DNA of 64,000 nucleotides from Paenibacillus sp. JNUCC-31 (GCF_014844075.1 NZ_CP062165.1:5890001-5954000), one strand, 5' to 3'. Shown: positions 9,081-17,576, counted from the first letter of the stretch. A program made the numbers and translations. The notes: a model not told the origin generated them from the sequence alone.

Positions 9081-9823
9081 GTGGAAAAGGCAAGTCAACG
9101 CTCCGTCTGGATAAAATATTGAGCCATATGGGTGTAGGATCACGAAGTGAACTCAAAAAGATGGTGAAGCAGGGCAGAATTTATGTGGATGGGAAGCCGG
9201 TAAAAGATAGCGGCGTGCAGGTCAATCCTGATGTAAACGTAATTGAAGCGGACGGTGAGCGGGTTGTTTATCGGGAGATGATCTACCTGATGCTGCATAA
9301 ACCGCCTGGCGTGGTGTCCGCAACTGAAGATAACCGGGATAAAACGGTGATTGATCTGCTGCGCAAAGAGGATCGTGTCTTCAATCCGTTCCCTGTGGGA
9401 CGACTTGATAAGGATACGGAGGGCTTGCTTATTCTAACCAATGACGGTCCACTTGCTCATGATCTGTTATCTCCGCGTAAACATGTGCCCAAGACATATG
9501 AAGCCCGTGTACTGGGGAATGTTGATGAGGAAGATATTGAACGATTCAAAGACGGCATTCAGCTGGATGATGGGTATGAGACATTGCCTGCGGAGCTGAC
9601 TGTACTTCATCGTGAGGAGACCGAAGAGGGCGTGTTCTCTTCCATTTCACTAATCATTCATGAGGGCAAGTTCCACCAGGTAAAAAGAATGTTCCAGGCC
9701 GTTGGCAAACGTGTGGTTTATTTGAAACGTGTAGCCATGGGTGAACTGAAGCTGGATGCCAATCTGGATATTGGCAGCTATCGCGAGTTAACCGCAGACG
9801 AGTTAAATCTTCTGCGGAAATAA
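9077..9823 (+). CDS. Pseudouridine synthase, RsuA family
   Basis: This 248-aa rRNA pseudouridine synthase has an N-terminal S4 RNA-binding domain (LRLDKILSHMGVGSRSELKKMV) and a catalytic domain with the family aspartate in VGRLDKDTEGLLILTND. Later motifs include HVPKTYEARV and GKFHQVKRMF, typical of RsuA/RluB/RluF. I start at ATG 9077, 8 bp after GGAGGTGG; this overlaps the methyltransferase stop by 4 bp. The pair forms an rRNA modification operon. The exact target base cannot be read from sequence. It ends just before the GC-rich repeat block. Confidence 0.92.
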   Translation: MSGKGKSTLRLDKILSHMGVGSRSELKKMVKQGRIYVDGKPVKDSGVQVNPDVNVIEADGERVVYREMIYLMLHKPPGVVSATEDNRDKTVIDLLRKEDRVFNPFPVGRLDKDTEGLLILTNDGPLAHDLLSPRKHVPKTYEARVLGNVDEEDIERFKDGIQLDDGYETLPAELTVLHREETEEGVFSSISLIIHEGKFHQVKRMFQAVGKRVVYLKRVAMGELKLDANLDIGSYRELTADELNLLRK

Positions 9824-10041
9824 CAGCTCCCGCCCTTCGCGAAGCGGAGCAGGGAGCCGGGCAGTGGGCAAAGCCCTGCCCTCCGCGCCAGAGGCGCACC
9901 AGCTCCCGTCCTTCGCGAAGCGGAGCAGGGAGCTCGGGCAGTGGGCAAAGCCCTGCCCTCGGCGCCAGAGGCGCACCAGCTCCCGTCCTTCGCGAAGCGG
10001 AGCAGGGAGCCGGGCAGGGGGCGAAGCCCTGCCCGCAAGGG
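9824..10041. repeat. GC-rich 76/77-bp tandem repeat with nested hairpins
   Basis: Copy 1 runs 9824-9899, copy 2 9900-9976, and a partial copy 3 9977 to about 10041. Each full unit begins CAGCTCCCG and contains three potential hairpins: GCTCCC...GGGAGC around the palindrome TTCGCGAA, GGGCAG...CTGCCC, and GCGCC-AGA-GGCGC. Copies differ at only a few positions. The base composition is far above its neighbours. No plausible gene is present; the frames that stay open do so because of the repeat. Confidence 0.9.
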
Positions 10042-10159
10042 TCCCGCTTAAGCTTGGGCGGGACCGCCGCTGTCAAGCGGAGGACCTGGCAACCAAGCGC
10101 TCCCACACCGACCGTCACATAGTAAGATCCCACCAGCCGCCGGTTAACGAGGCGGGAGT

Positions 10160-10202
10160 CCAGAGGGCAGAGCCCTCTGGGGCCCTCCCTCGGAAGGGAG
10201 GG
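10160..10202. repeat. Two adjacent GC hairpins before the HAD gene
   Basis: CCAGAGGGC-AGA-GCCCTCTGG (10160-10180) and CCCTCCCT-CGGA-AGGGAGGG (10183-10202) are perfect short-loop hairpins. A further hairpin, GGTCCCGC...GGCGGGACC, lies near 10039-10064. Together with the tandem block they fill the 421-bp gap between genes. They resemble dispersed GC-rich intergenic repeats seen in some Firmicutes; this similarity is from memory, not a search. Confidence 0.75.
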
Positions 10203-10244
10203 TTTGGGTGGGTGCGACTCTTTTACAGATAAGGAATGAAGACA

Positions 10245-11051
10245 ATGACAATCAAATTAATCGCACTGGATGTAGATGGAACGTTGCTTAATGATCATCA
10301 TGAACTAACCGAAATGACGCAAGAGACTTTAATACGTGCTTCCCGGCAGGGAGCAGAGATTGTCCTGTGTTCAGGCAGAGGCCCGGCGAATACAATTCCG
10401 TTTATGGAGCAGATGGGACTTGACGGATATGTCATTACACATAATGGGGCAGTAACTGCACAGGTGCAGACTCGTGAAGTAGTACACCATTTTGCGATGG
10501 ATGGACAAGGACTTGAGCCTTTCATTTCTTACTGCCGCACGCAGGGCGTGCATTTCGATATTAACACGGCGTTTGGCCTCTATGTGGATCAGCCGGAAGG
10601 CTTGGAGCTGCAGGTGCGCGAGATGTATCAGAACTTTATGGCAGAGCCGCTGAAGCTCCCGCAATGGGCGGATATGACAGAGCCGCTTGCCAAATTCACG
10701 GCGTTTGGACCCATCGAGCAGATGAATGCGGTGCAACAGGAGTGGTCAACCTGGAACCTGCCTTATTATATGACGCGCAGCGGTGACTTTTTCATTGATC
10801 TGATGCACCCCGAGGCTTCCAAAGGTGCAGCGCTAAAAAGACTGGCTGAGGCAAAGGGAATCCTTCCTTCCGAGATTATGGCAGTGGGTAATTACTACAA
10901 TGATATCACCATGTTAACTTTTGCAGGTAAAGGGGTAGCCATGGACAATTCCCCGGAGGAAGTCAAAGCAGCTGCGGATGAAGTTACGCTTTCGAACAAT
11001 GAACAGGGTGTGGCACATGCTATTCAAAAATATGTGTTATCCGTCCAATGA
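10245..11051 (+). CDS. Cof-type HAD-IIB phosphatase
   Basis: This 268-aa haloacid-dehalogenase phosphatase probably acts on sugar phosphates or flavin or pyridoxal phosphates. HAD motifs are visible: DVDGTLLND (nucleophile and acid Asp), CSGRGP (motif II Ser), a Lys in the KGAALKRL region, and GNYYNDITMLTFAG, where the family usually has GDxxND, so the first motif IV acid is Asn here. The large C2 cap lies between motifs II and III. The start is ATG 10245, 9 bp after AAGGA; ATG 10236 directly abuts that site. Substrate unknown. Confidence 0.88.
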   Translation: MTIKLIALDVDGTLLNDHHELTEMTQETLIRASRQGAEIVLCSGRGPANTIPFMEQMGLDGYVITHNGAVTAQVQTREVVHHFAMDGQGLEPFISYCRTQGVHFDINTAFGLYVDQPEGLELQVREMYQNFMAEPLKLPQWADMTEPLAKFTAFGPIEQMNAVQQEWSTWNLPYYMTRSGDFFIDLMHPEASKGAALKRLAEAKGILPSEIMAVGNYYNDITMLTFAGKGVAMDNSPEEVKAAADEVTLSNNEQGVAHAIQKYVLSVQ

Positions 11052-11148
11052 TAGCATTCTTGAATCTGAAAAGATGTTGTACCTTATAAACTCTCGCTTT
11101 CAAGGGTAACCTAACAGAATAACGTTAGGAACTGAGGGGGACAGGTAC

Positions 11149-12204
11149 ATGAAACTGAAAATAGAGCTGATTCCTGATCTTCGTACATCAGGTGGCGAAG
11201 TGCAGGATATTATGGTGGATGGTCAATATGCGGGTTCGCTCCTGCTTGTGTTCAGGGAAGGGGATCGGGTGTCCGGTAGTCTTCAAATGGAACAAGATTC
11301 GCTATCTGACGAGACAGAACATGTGATTGTAGAGCAGGTACACCAATATATTCGCTCTCTCGCGGATGCGGTAAGCGCTGCAGAATATGAGGTGCTTGTA
11401 AGCTGCGGTACATTATATTCTGTGTTACAGAAGCCAGATTCCCACACAGATGGACTAAATGAGTCGTCGCATTCCGAAGGCTTGTATTACAACGATCGAG
11501 AAAATGATCGGTTTAAGTCAAGTGAAGTACATGTGTTACCCGGTTCACAAGCCGAATCATTTACATATGAAGACCCGGGACATATGTTGGAGATGGAGAT
11601 GGTAAGTGCCGGACGAAGCATATCCACCTATCTATTCAATGACGCTAGTGGACAAGAGCTCGCCGAAGCATCTTTGAAACAATATGGTGCTGATGTGCAG
11701 GGCGAGATACACTGGTACGATGAACCTTCGGAGAGTTATCAGGATGCAGCAGCAGAACTGCTGATCCGGGAACTGGATGAAGAAACTATCGATACAATTA
11801 CGATTCGCATGTGGCATCAAGGGTATGAGCTGGACTCCGTGGAATGGGTGCACCGGGATTTTGCAGATGACTTTGAGGTGCAGGATGAAGGAGATCTCGA
11901 TGAGATTGAAGCAGCTGAAGAAGCTTGTTATGTGATGTTAGCACGCAAAGATCGGGAGTTCCGGGTATATGAACTGTTTCTTCAGGAACGCGGAGGGTTA
12001 CCTGTCGGTACGGCAACAATTGACACCTCTCATGCGGATTTATCAGGCTATATGGAGTATCAGTTCCCTGGTACAAGCGCTCAGCGGAAGAGTCTGGTGG
12101 AAGTTCTGATGCGCGAGCTTGACAAAGAGCTTGAATTTGATACTTTACATCTTACGATGTTATATCGAAATGAAATTATTGATGAAGCGAAGATTGATGG
12201 GTAA
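11149..12204 (+). CDS. Acidic protein of three similar ~90-residue repeats, function unknown
   Basis: I do not recognise this 351-aa protein. It seems to consist of three related units, near residues 20-110, 150-245 and 265-350. Each has a short strand pair, a glycine turn (VSGSLQM, VQGEIHW, LSGYMEY), a helix (for example LLIRELDEE and VLMRELDKE), then a strand pair (IDTITIRMW, FDTLHLTML). Units 2 and 3 are clearly alike (LIRELDEE... versus LMRELDKE...). The protein is very acidic, with no signal peptide or membrane segment. It begins 8 bp after GAGGGGG, has its own terminator, and sits between a HAD phosphatase and an acetyltransferase. Confidence 0.8.
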   Translation: MKLKIELIPDLRTSGGEVQDIMVDGQYAGSLLLVFREGDRVSGSLQMEQDSLSDETEHVIVEQVHQYIRSLADAVSAAEYEVLVSCGTLYSVLQKPDSHTDGLNESSHSEGLYYNDRENDRFKSSEVHVLPGSQAESFTYEDPGHMLEMEMVSAGRSISTYLFNDASGQELAEASLKQYGADVQGEIHWYDEPSESYQDAAAELLIRELDEETIDTITIRMWHQGYELDSVEWVHRDFADDFEVQDEGDLDEIEAAEEACYVMLARKDREFRVYELFLQERGGLPVGTATIDTSHADLSGYMEYQFPGTSAQRKSLVEVLMRELDKELEFDTLHLTMLYRNEIIDEAKIDG

Positions 12205-12229
12205 GAGGCAGCAGCCTCTTGCCTTTTTT
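12203..12229 (+). terminator. Rho-independent terminator
   Basis: AAGAGGC-AGCA-GCCTCTT overlaps the stop codon region and is followed by GCCTTTTTT. Confidence 0.75.
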
Positions 12230-12307
12230 GTTTACGTTTTGACGAAAAAGTCATTTCCCGGTATAGTACCATTAGTTTAAGAGAGACCTGGGAAGTGGAG
12301 GAGAATT

Positions 12308-12856
12308 ATGAAGCATTCATTCAGGATCCGTACCGATTACATTAATGATGAATTTAAAGCAGTACAGGCTCGGCCGGAAGACACGGAAGAGGTAAGATCT
12401 CTGCTCATGGAAACCGCCGAATGGCTGCGGAGTCAAGGGTCTTCCCAATGGAACGCATTGTTAAAAGGTGAGGATTCCCATAATACGGCAGAGGCAATTC
12501 TGCGTGGAGACGTATTTGTATTTAAGAAGAGTTCTGACATAGCTGGCATGGTCATTTTGATGAGTCAGCCCAGCGCGTGGGATGCACATCTGTGGGGAAG
12601 CAAAGCGCATCCCGGGGATGGTGCACTTTATTTGCACCGATTAGCGATTCGCAGGAAGTATGCTCAAGGTGGATTGGGACGTGCGATTTTGCAATGGTCC
12701 AGCAGCGGCATCCAATTCGAGGATAAACACATCGTTCGATTGGATTGTGGAGCAGACAATGCCACATTGAATGCTTTTTACGCCCGCAATGGCTATACCT
12801 TCGTCGCGGAGGTAGGCGGATTCAGTACATATGAAAAAGCAGTCAACCCTGGTTAG
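12308..12856 (+). CDS. GNAT family N-acetyltransferase
   Basis: This 182-aa protein has the Gcn5-related acetyltransferase fold. The N-terminal strand ARPEDTEEVRSLLMETAEWL is followed by the core segment LYLHRLAIRRKYAQGGLGRAIL, in which Q-GG-LG corresponds to the acetyl-CoA pyrophosphate loop (Q/RxxGxG/A). LDCGADNATLNAFYARNGYTFV is the usual C-terminal motif. The acceptor substrate cannot be inferred. The ATG follows GGAGGAG by about 5 bp. It is probably monocistronic. Confidence 0.88.
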   Translation: MKHSFRIRTDYINDEFKAVQARPEDTEEVRSLLMETAEWLRSQGSSQWNALLKGEDSHNTAEAILRGDVFVFKKSSDIAGMVILMSQPSAWDAHLWGSKAHPGDGALYLHRLAIRRKYAQGGLGRAILQWSSSGIQFEDKHIVRLDCGADNATLNAFYARNGYTFVAEVGGFSTYEKAVNPG

Positions 12857-13184
12857 CTGGTTAATGATTGTTCCCGCTTCTTAGTCAAGCTTCACTCGAA
12901 TATGCTGTATATACGACTTAAGGATTGCAGGCTGCAAGCTTCAATCTCTGAGCGGTGTAATGTCCAAGCTGCCATACTAGATACCTGCGTTTGTTGACCT
13001 ACGATTGAACCCAGAAAAAAGATAAACGCATAGTCAAAAAGGGAGTCGGGAAAATGATCAGGCGGATGGGTCACCTCCAACGAATTATAGATGTTCAAGC
13101 CTCCATATGTCATAATATATAGGAGAGACTTATCTTCATTGAAGATGTACTGAAAGACTTATGCAAGAAAGGGGGAAACTAACG
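12857..13184. other. Intergenic region with short palindrome
   Basis: No gene is supported in these 328 bp; a 73-codon minus-strand frame lacks a ribosome-binding site. ATCTTCA-T-TGAAGAT (13132-13146) is a compact palindrome about 40 bp before the glycosyltransferase start and could be an operator. Confidence 0.5.
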
Positions 13185-14315
13185 GTGAGATTGCTGCAGG
13201 CGCTTTTCTTTCCTCCGGAGCAGCCCGGAGGTGTATCCTCTATGATTCCTTATATGCAAGAGAGGTTTACAACCCCGAGGTGGGAGATGGATCTGTTCTC
13301 GTTGCCGAAGCGAATTCGTAACAAGGGCAGAGAAGATATCCAGTTCGAGACGTTCGATTGGACACAGTATCAGGACAGTCCTGTCGTGCAAAAATATATG
13401 CAAACCTACCGGGATTATTTGTGGTGGACCAAGCTGCGTATTCAGAAGCCTTACGATCTGATTCATGCCCATCACCCTATAGCCGGACTCGCGATGAAGA
13501 ACGTTTTCCCGGATGTTCCCCTCATTCAAACGATCCACTCCAGTTATGAGCGAGAGCTGATTCTGAATGGACGCATTGAGCCGGACGGACCGGAGCATCA
13601 ATTCCTGTTAGCCATCTATGGTGAACTGGAGCATCAGGCAGAGCGTCTGTTGACCGTGTCGGATTCTTTCCGTCGTTATCTGGTACCTTATGTGCAGCAT
13701 CCCGATGTCATCGGTGTAATACCGAATGGATTTGATGAGAAACGGTTTAAGCCGATTCCTCATGACAATGCTATTCCACAACTGGTCACTGTATGTCGGC
13801 TAGTTCCGGCGAAAGGGCTGGATATTCTGTTCAAAGCCTGTGCCGAGCTGAAAGCTCGGGGACATGATTACGTGCTTCATATTATCGGAGATGGACCGAT
13901 ACGTCCAGATTTGGAAGAGTTGGCCCAGCGGCTGGGCATTTATAATGAAACTATTTTTTACGGATACACGCTTCACCCTGAGGAATTCATGCCTTTCTTT
14001 GATATCTTCGTTCTTCCTTCGCGGGCAGAGGCGTTTGGGTCTGTTTTTGCTGAAGCGGCTCTTAGCTGTCTCGCCCTTGTAGGTACAGATGTTGGCGGTA
14101 TCCCTGAGCAGATCGAGAATGGCAGTAATGGCTTGCTGGTACCCTCAGAAGATCCGTTTGCATTGGCAGAAGCGCTGGAGAAGGTTATGCTTGACCCGGC
14201 GTACCGTTATGAGCTGGCCCGCTCAGCATGTGAGAAGGCCAAGACTCATTATTCTTTGGGCAGATCGGTCAATGAACTTAAAAAAATATATTTGCAATTT
14301 CCGAGCCAGGGCTAA
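13185..14315 (+). CDS. Glycosyltransferase family 4 protein
   Basis: This 376-aa GT-B fold transferase is a retaining GT4 enzyme acting at the cytoplasmic membrane face. The N-domain carries the acceptor region (PPEQPGGVSSMIPYM; HAHHPIAGLAM). The nucleotide-sugar domain has TVCRLVPAKGLDILFKA and the E-x7-E type motif in SRAEAFGSVFAEAALSCLALVGTDVGGIPE. Donor and acceptor are unknown; cell-wall teichuronic or glycolipid chemistry is typical of the family. I start at GTG 13185, 9 bp after AAAGGGGG; the ATG at 13161 lies ahead of that site. A terminator follows. Confidence 0.9.
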   Translation: MRLLQALFFPPEQPGGVSSMIPYMQERFTTPRWEMDLFSLPKRIRNKGREDIQFETFDWTQYQDSPVVQKYMQTYRDYLWWTKLRIQKPYDLIHAHHPIAGLAMKNVFPDVPLIQTIHSSYERELILNGRIEPDGPEHQFLLAIYGELEHQAERLLTVSDSFRRYLVPYVQHPDVIGVIPNGFDEKRFKPIPHDNAIPQLVTVCRLVPAKGLDILFKACAELKARGHDYVLHIIGDGPIRPDLEELAQRLGIYNETIFYGYTLHPEEFMPFFDIFVLPSRAEAFGSVFAEAALSCLALVGTDVGGIPEQIENGSNGLLVPSEDPFALAEALEKVMLDPAYRYELARSACEKAKTHYSLGRSVNELKKIYLQFPSQG

Positions 14316-14334
14316 GCGCTGGGGGGAAAGAAAG

Positions 14335-14360
14335 AAGCCGCTGTGCGAACAGCGGCTTTT
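14335..14360. terminator. Rho-independent terminator between convergent genes
   Basis: AAGCCGCTGT-GCGA-ACAGCGGCTT is a perfect 10-bp stem with a T tail on the plus strand and a weaker one on the minus strand, where the YkvI-type gene ends at 14406. Confidence 0.85.
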
Positions 14361-14405
14361 GATATATTTAGGAAAATTTCCTTCCGTATCATCAGGATGT
14401 GTTAT

Positions 14406-15464
14406 TTACAGATTTTTGTTGCGTCCGCGAAAGCTCCCCCATCGATCCATTATCAATTTTGCCCCCCAGATCAGTGCCAAACTTCCGAAAATGGGGTAAA
14501 GGATAGAGAGCAGGGAACTGAAACCAAACTGGCTGAGCGAATAACATAACAGCATGATGGCCAGTGTGATTATTTTGGGATGTACTTCGATATGCTGTCT
14601 GAGTTGGAGGGTCATTCCATAAATGTCGGCTACAAACGTACTGAAGATTTCCATGAAAATCAGAGATACATACACAGATTGCACTACCCATCCAAGCTGA
14701 AAGGCAATACTGCCCATTGGAATCTCAAACTGAATGATACCAGGCATCTGTGCCGACATGGCGAAGTGGGCGGCCATCAGCATGAATCCTACCCCTATCC
14801 CGCCCAGAACACCGCCCCATTTCAGAACCTTCCGGCTGCGAATCTGATTCCCTACCGGAACGAGTACGGCCTGGGCAAGTGCCAGGTTGAATGAACTATA
14901 CAACAGGGGAGATAACCAGACCTGGATTGGATGACTGTCAGTGGTTAACGTAATAAATCGGTCTGCGCCGGGATGATGTATGGTGCTTGTAATCATAAGC
15001 AGGGAGAGCAGCAGCATCATCGGTACCACGATGCTGTTCATTTGCAGAATGGCCTGGATACCCCGTCCAAGCAGCAGATATGTACCGATAAGCGTCACAA
15101 TCAGACCGGTCTGGTAATGCATACCCAGATGTTCTACAAAGACAGAACCGGCTCCAGCCAGCATGACACTGTTTACTCCAATGAGAATCAGGAGGGTAAC
15201 CCACGTAATCCATTTTCCTGCTTTCTGACCGAACAAATGCTTGTTGAGATCTTCATAAGAACGTGAGCCTGTATCGTGAGCAATCAGCATCATTTTCGTA
15301 CCTAACCAGACAAATAGCATGGTGGATAAGCCGATGGTCATGGTGGCCCATTTGCCATACTGGGTAAAAAACTGCAATATCTCCTGACCTGTAGCGAAGC
15401 CGGCCCCTACGACCGTTCCAATGTATGTAAATGCGATCTGCAGCACCCGAAATGCCTGTTTCAT
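14406..15464 (-). CDS. YkvI family membrane transporter
   Basis: This is a 352-aa polytopic membrane protein with about ten hydrophobic segments. The N-terminus (AFTYIGTVVGAGFATGQEIL) has the broken-helix glycine motif shared by YkvI and the LeuT/APC-like transporters, suggesting sodium- or proton-coupled uptake of a small organic molecule, perhaps an amino acid. The substrate is unknown. ATG 15464 follows AGAGGGGAAG at normal distance. It is convergent with the glycosyltransferase and divergent from xpt. Confidence 0.85.
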   Translation of the reverse strand: MKQAFRVLQIAFTYIGTVVGAGFATGQEILQFFTQYGKWATMTIGLSTMLFVWLGTKMMLIAHDTGSRSYEDLNKHLFGQKAGKWITWVTLLILIGVNSVMLAGAGSVFVEHLGMHYQTGLIVTLIGTYLLLGRGIQAILQMNSIVVPMMLLLSLLMITSTIHHPGADRFITLTTDSHPIQVWLSPLLYSSFNLALAQAVLVPVGNQIRSRKVLKWGGVLGGIGVGFMLMAAHFAMSAQMPGIIQFEIPMGSIAFQLGWVVQSVYVSLIFMEIFSTFVADIYGMTLQLRQHIEVHPKIITLAIMLLCYSLSQFGFSSLLSILYPIFGSLALIWGAKLIMDRWGSFRGRNKNL

Positions 15465-15669
15465 GCGCTTCCCCTCTCAGGCCCCTGAATAGTTTGGACA
15501 TGCGGGTGCCATGGTACAAGGTATGCTTGACCCATCAAAGTCATGACAATCGATGTGCATCTTTGGGGTCATTTGCATGCTCCGGACAAGGGGATAGTCA
15601 ATTTCGCTTGAACTGATAGCCAGATATATGATACTTTTACGTCATAGGATAGGCTTGGGAGGTCAAATA

Positions 15670-16254
15670 ATGGAAGTATTGAAACAACGAATTTTACAAG
15701 AAGGTGTAGTCATCTCGGATCAGGTGCTTAAGCTGGATGGTCTGCTAAATCATCAGATTGATCCTGAATTGACAATGGAGATGGGGCGTGAGTTTGCTGC
15801 TCGTTTCCGAGAAAGTGGTGTAACCCGGGTCCTTACAGTGGAGTCTTCCGGGATTCCGGTCGCCTTTGCTGCTGCCTATGAGCTGGGTGTTCCGCTGGTA
15901 TTTGCCCGTCGCAAAAAAACACTTTTCTAGGCTGACCCCGACGCCTACTGTGAAAGAGTACCTTCCTTTACTAAAGGAATCGTAACGGATATCATGGTAT
16001 CCCGCGAATACATTCATGAGAATGACCGTATTTTGTTCATTGACGATATCATTGCCAATGGAGATGCCGCTCGTGGTGTCATCAAAATTATTGAACGTTC
16101 GGGTGCGGAACTGGTTGGATTCGGTGTCGTGGTCGAGAAATGTTTTCAGGCCGGAGCACGTACCATTCGAGAACAGGGCATCCCGGTTGAAGCGTTGGTA
16201 CGCATTCGTTCACTGAATGACGGTACCGTGCAATTTGATGATAATGAAATGTGA
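15670..16254 (+). pseudogene. xpt: Xanthine phosphoribosyltransferase gene interrupted by in-frame TAG
   Basis: Two reading segments in the same frame (15670-15927 and 15931-16254) together give a full Xpt of about 194 residues, which converts xanthine plus PRPP to XMP. The single interruption is TAG at 15928-15930, directly after RRKKTLF and before ADPDAYCERVPSFTKGIV. The N-part has TVESSGIPVAFAAAYELGVP; the C-part has the PRPP loop LFIDDIIANGDAARG. Without readthrough only an 86-aa fragment lacking the PRPP site is made. There is no frameshift and no other damage, so this is a very recent mutation, a sequencing error, or a readthrough event. The ATG follows GGGAGG. No purine riboswitch is visible upstream. 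Confidence 0.88.
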
Positions 16255-16292
16255 CATTTTAAAGGAATAGGGCCTAATTTTTGAACAATGCC

Positions 16293-16321
16293 TTTGCATG
16301 ACCGCCGATTTCATTTATAAT
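16293..16321 (+). promoter_or_regulatory. SigA-type promoter
   Basis: TTTGCA and TATAAT are separated by 17 bp, about 30 bp upstream of the next start codon. Confidence 0.55.
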
Positions 16322-16351
16322 GGGGTTATGTTAGGGAGAGGAGGCAACACC

Positions 16352-16681
16352 ATGGGGAACCAACCGGCAACAGAACAATTTTTTATTGATAAGCTGGCGG
16401 AATCGAAAGTTCATTTTGAACGTGCCCTGGATTGTAAACATACGGAATTCGATGACCTTTATCCCTATATGATTGAACATCCTCAATTTTTCTGGTACAA
16501 ACGCTACGTTGCCTGGTCAGAATTGCTGACGATTGTAGGCTTGTGCGAAGAGTTGTCCTTCTCTTGGAAAGAACAATTTACACCGCATCAAGTGGAGTAC
16601 CTTGAAGAACGTGTGATGTCCGCCAAAGTGCTTGATTTTTGGTTTGAGAAGAACGACAGCAAAGAGCACGCGCAGCGGTAA
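16352..16681 (+). CDS. Conserved hypothetical protein, 109 aa
   Basis: This is a soluble, mostly helical protein rich in aromatic residues (PQFFWYKRYVAWSELL, LDFWFEKND). No enzyme motif or membrane helix is visible. ATG 16352 follows GAGGAGG by 8 bp and a good promoter lies upstream; a strong terminator follows, so it is a single-gene unit. I do not recognise the family, and no function is proposed. Confidence 0.75.
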   Translation: MGNQPATEQFFIDKLAESKVHFERALDCKHTEFDDLYPYMIEHPQFFWYKRYVAWSELLTIVGLCEELSFSWKEQFTPHQVEYLEERVMSAKVLDFWFEKNDSKEHAQR

Positions 16682-16733
16682 CTTTCAGTCGGGACATACT
16701 TTCGAATGACATGACAGTCCAATACAGTCACGT

Positions 16734-16768
16734 GAGACCTAAATGACTTTTCATTTAGGTCTCTTTTT
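16734..16768 (+). terminator. Strong Rho-independent terminator
   Basis: GAGACCTAAATGA pairs with TCATTTAGGTCTC (13 bp) around a short loop, followed by TTTTT. Confidence 0.9.
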
Positions 16769-16802
16769 GTAAATAATTTTTTGGAAAGTAGGCGCCGGGA
16801 AT

Positions 16803-17021
16803 ATGATCAGTGATGAAGAATTGGATGCACTGCGTTTATCGGGTGAAAAAGTAAGAGTGGTACGAGACGAGATTCAGTCGAATGATGTGACGGGCATTGT
16901 CGTAGCCTGGGACGGGGAGCAGGTGCTCATTCGCCGTCAGAATCGTCGTGTGGTCAAACTCGACCGGAATTATCGGTATCAATTATTCAGCGAACCACGC
17001 AAGAGCCTGCTCGAAGAATAG
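16803..17021 (+). CDS. Small hypothetical protein, 72 aa
   Basis: This short protein is rich in charged residues and predicted beta strands (TGIVVAWDGEQVLIRRQNRRVVKLDRNYRYQL), giving it the look of a small barrel such as SH3/Hfq-like folds; this is an impression only. The ribosome-binding site (AAAGTAGG) is weak and distant. It lies between the terminator of the preceding gene and the AhpD-like gene. Function unknown. Confidence 0.6.
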   Translation: MISDEELDALRLSGEKVRVVRDEIQSNDVTGIVVAWDGEQVLIRRQNRRVVKLDRNYRYQLFSEPRKSLLEE

Positions 17022-17138
17022 GACATGCCTTTTTAGGTTCATTTACCATGGATGATTTGGCATAATTGCACCTCTCGGGAGAGAAGATAGGTACAGTGAG
17101 AGCTTGTAACATATCAGCCGAGAGGATGTGCGGTAACC

Positions 17139-17468
17139 TTGACACTAATGAATGATAAGGTTCATGCCTATAAGGACCAGATTGGAGAATTAAGCGACGT
17201 GCTGCCTTCCGTGGTGAAGTCTTATCATGAGTTCACAGGAGAATGCTTTCAGGCAGGAGCGATGGATGCCAAGACCAAACAGCTGATTGCACTGGGCATC
17301 GGATTGTTCGCCAACAATGAGGTGTGTACGTTTTACCATGCGGAAGAGGCCCGTGCCAAAGGAGCGACCGACCAGGAGATTATGGAGACGGTTGCTGTAG
17401 CTGGAGCCGTAGGCGGCGGTCATGCGCTGTCACAGGGTGCGATGAGAGTCCAGAAGGCCTTGCATTAA
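17139..17468 (+). CDS. Carboxymuconolactone decarboxylase/AhpD-like protein
   Basis: This 109-aa protein has the AhpD-like all-helical fold: MDAKTKQLIALGIGLFANN, then EVCTFYHAEEARAKGATDQEIMETVAVAG. In AhpD-type peroxidase reductases this region holds CxxC followed by His; here the first cysteine is replaced (NEVC), leaving a single Cys plus His. Classical dithiol chemistry is therefore unlikely. The start is uncertain: TTG 17139 follows AGAGGA at a longish distance, and ATG 17148 is an alternative. It is convergent with the NlpC/P60 gene across a bidirectional terminator. Confidence 0.8.
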   Translation: MTLMNDKVHAYKDQIGELSDVLPSVVKSYHEFTGECFQAGAMDAKTKQLIALGIGLFANNEVCTFYHAEEARAKGATDQEIMETVAVAGAVGGGHALSQGAMRVQKALH

Positions 17469-17536
17469 AAAAGATGTATTGCAGCCTGATTATAACATCA
17501 TGCCTATGCATTTGTAGAAAATCAATGTAGACAAAG

Positions 17537-17566
17537 AAAAGGCTTCGGTAATAACCGAAGCCCTTT
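17537..17566. terminator. Bidirectional terminator
   Basis: GGCTTCGGT-AATA-ACCGAAGCC lies between convergent genes, with a T run on the minus strand (TTTTCTTT) and CTTTC on the plus strand. Confidence 0.85.
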
Positions 17567-17576
17567 CGTGTTCAAC

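Noticed and set aside
9824..10041. CRISPR-like array
   Set aside because: Units are directly adjacent with no unique spacers, are 76-77 bp long, and there are no cas genes in the window.
9654..10232. Long open frames on both strands in the GC-rich repeat block
   Set aside because: They are produced by the tandem units, consist of repeated Ala/Arg/Pro/Ser words, and have no ribosome-binding sites.
12892..13113. 73-codon minus-strand frame in the gap before the glycosyltransferase
   Set aside because: No ribosome-binding site, no conserved features, and not followed by a terminator.
15465..15669. Possible purine riboswitch before xpt
   Set aside because: No conserved purine aptamer core is present in the 205-bp leader on the plus strand.
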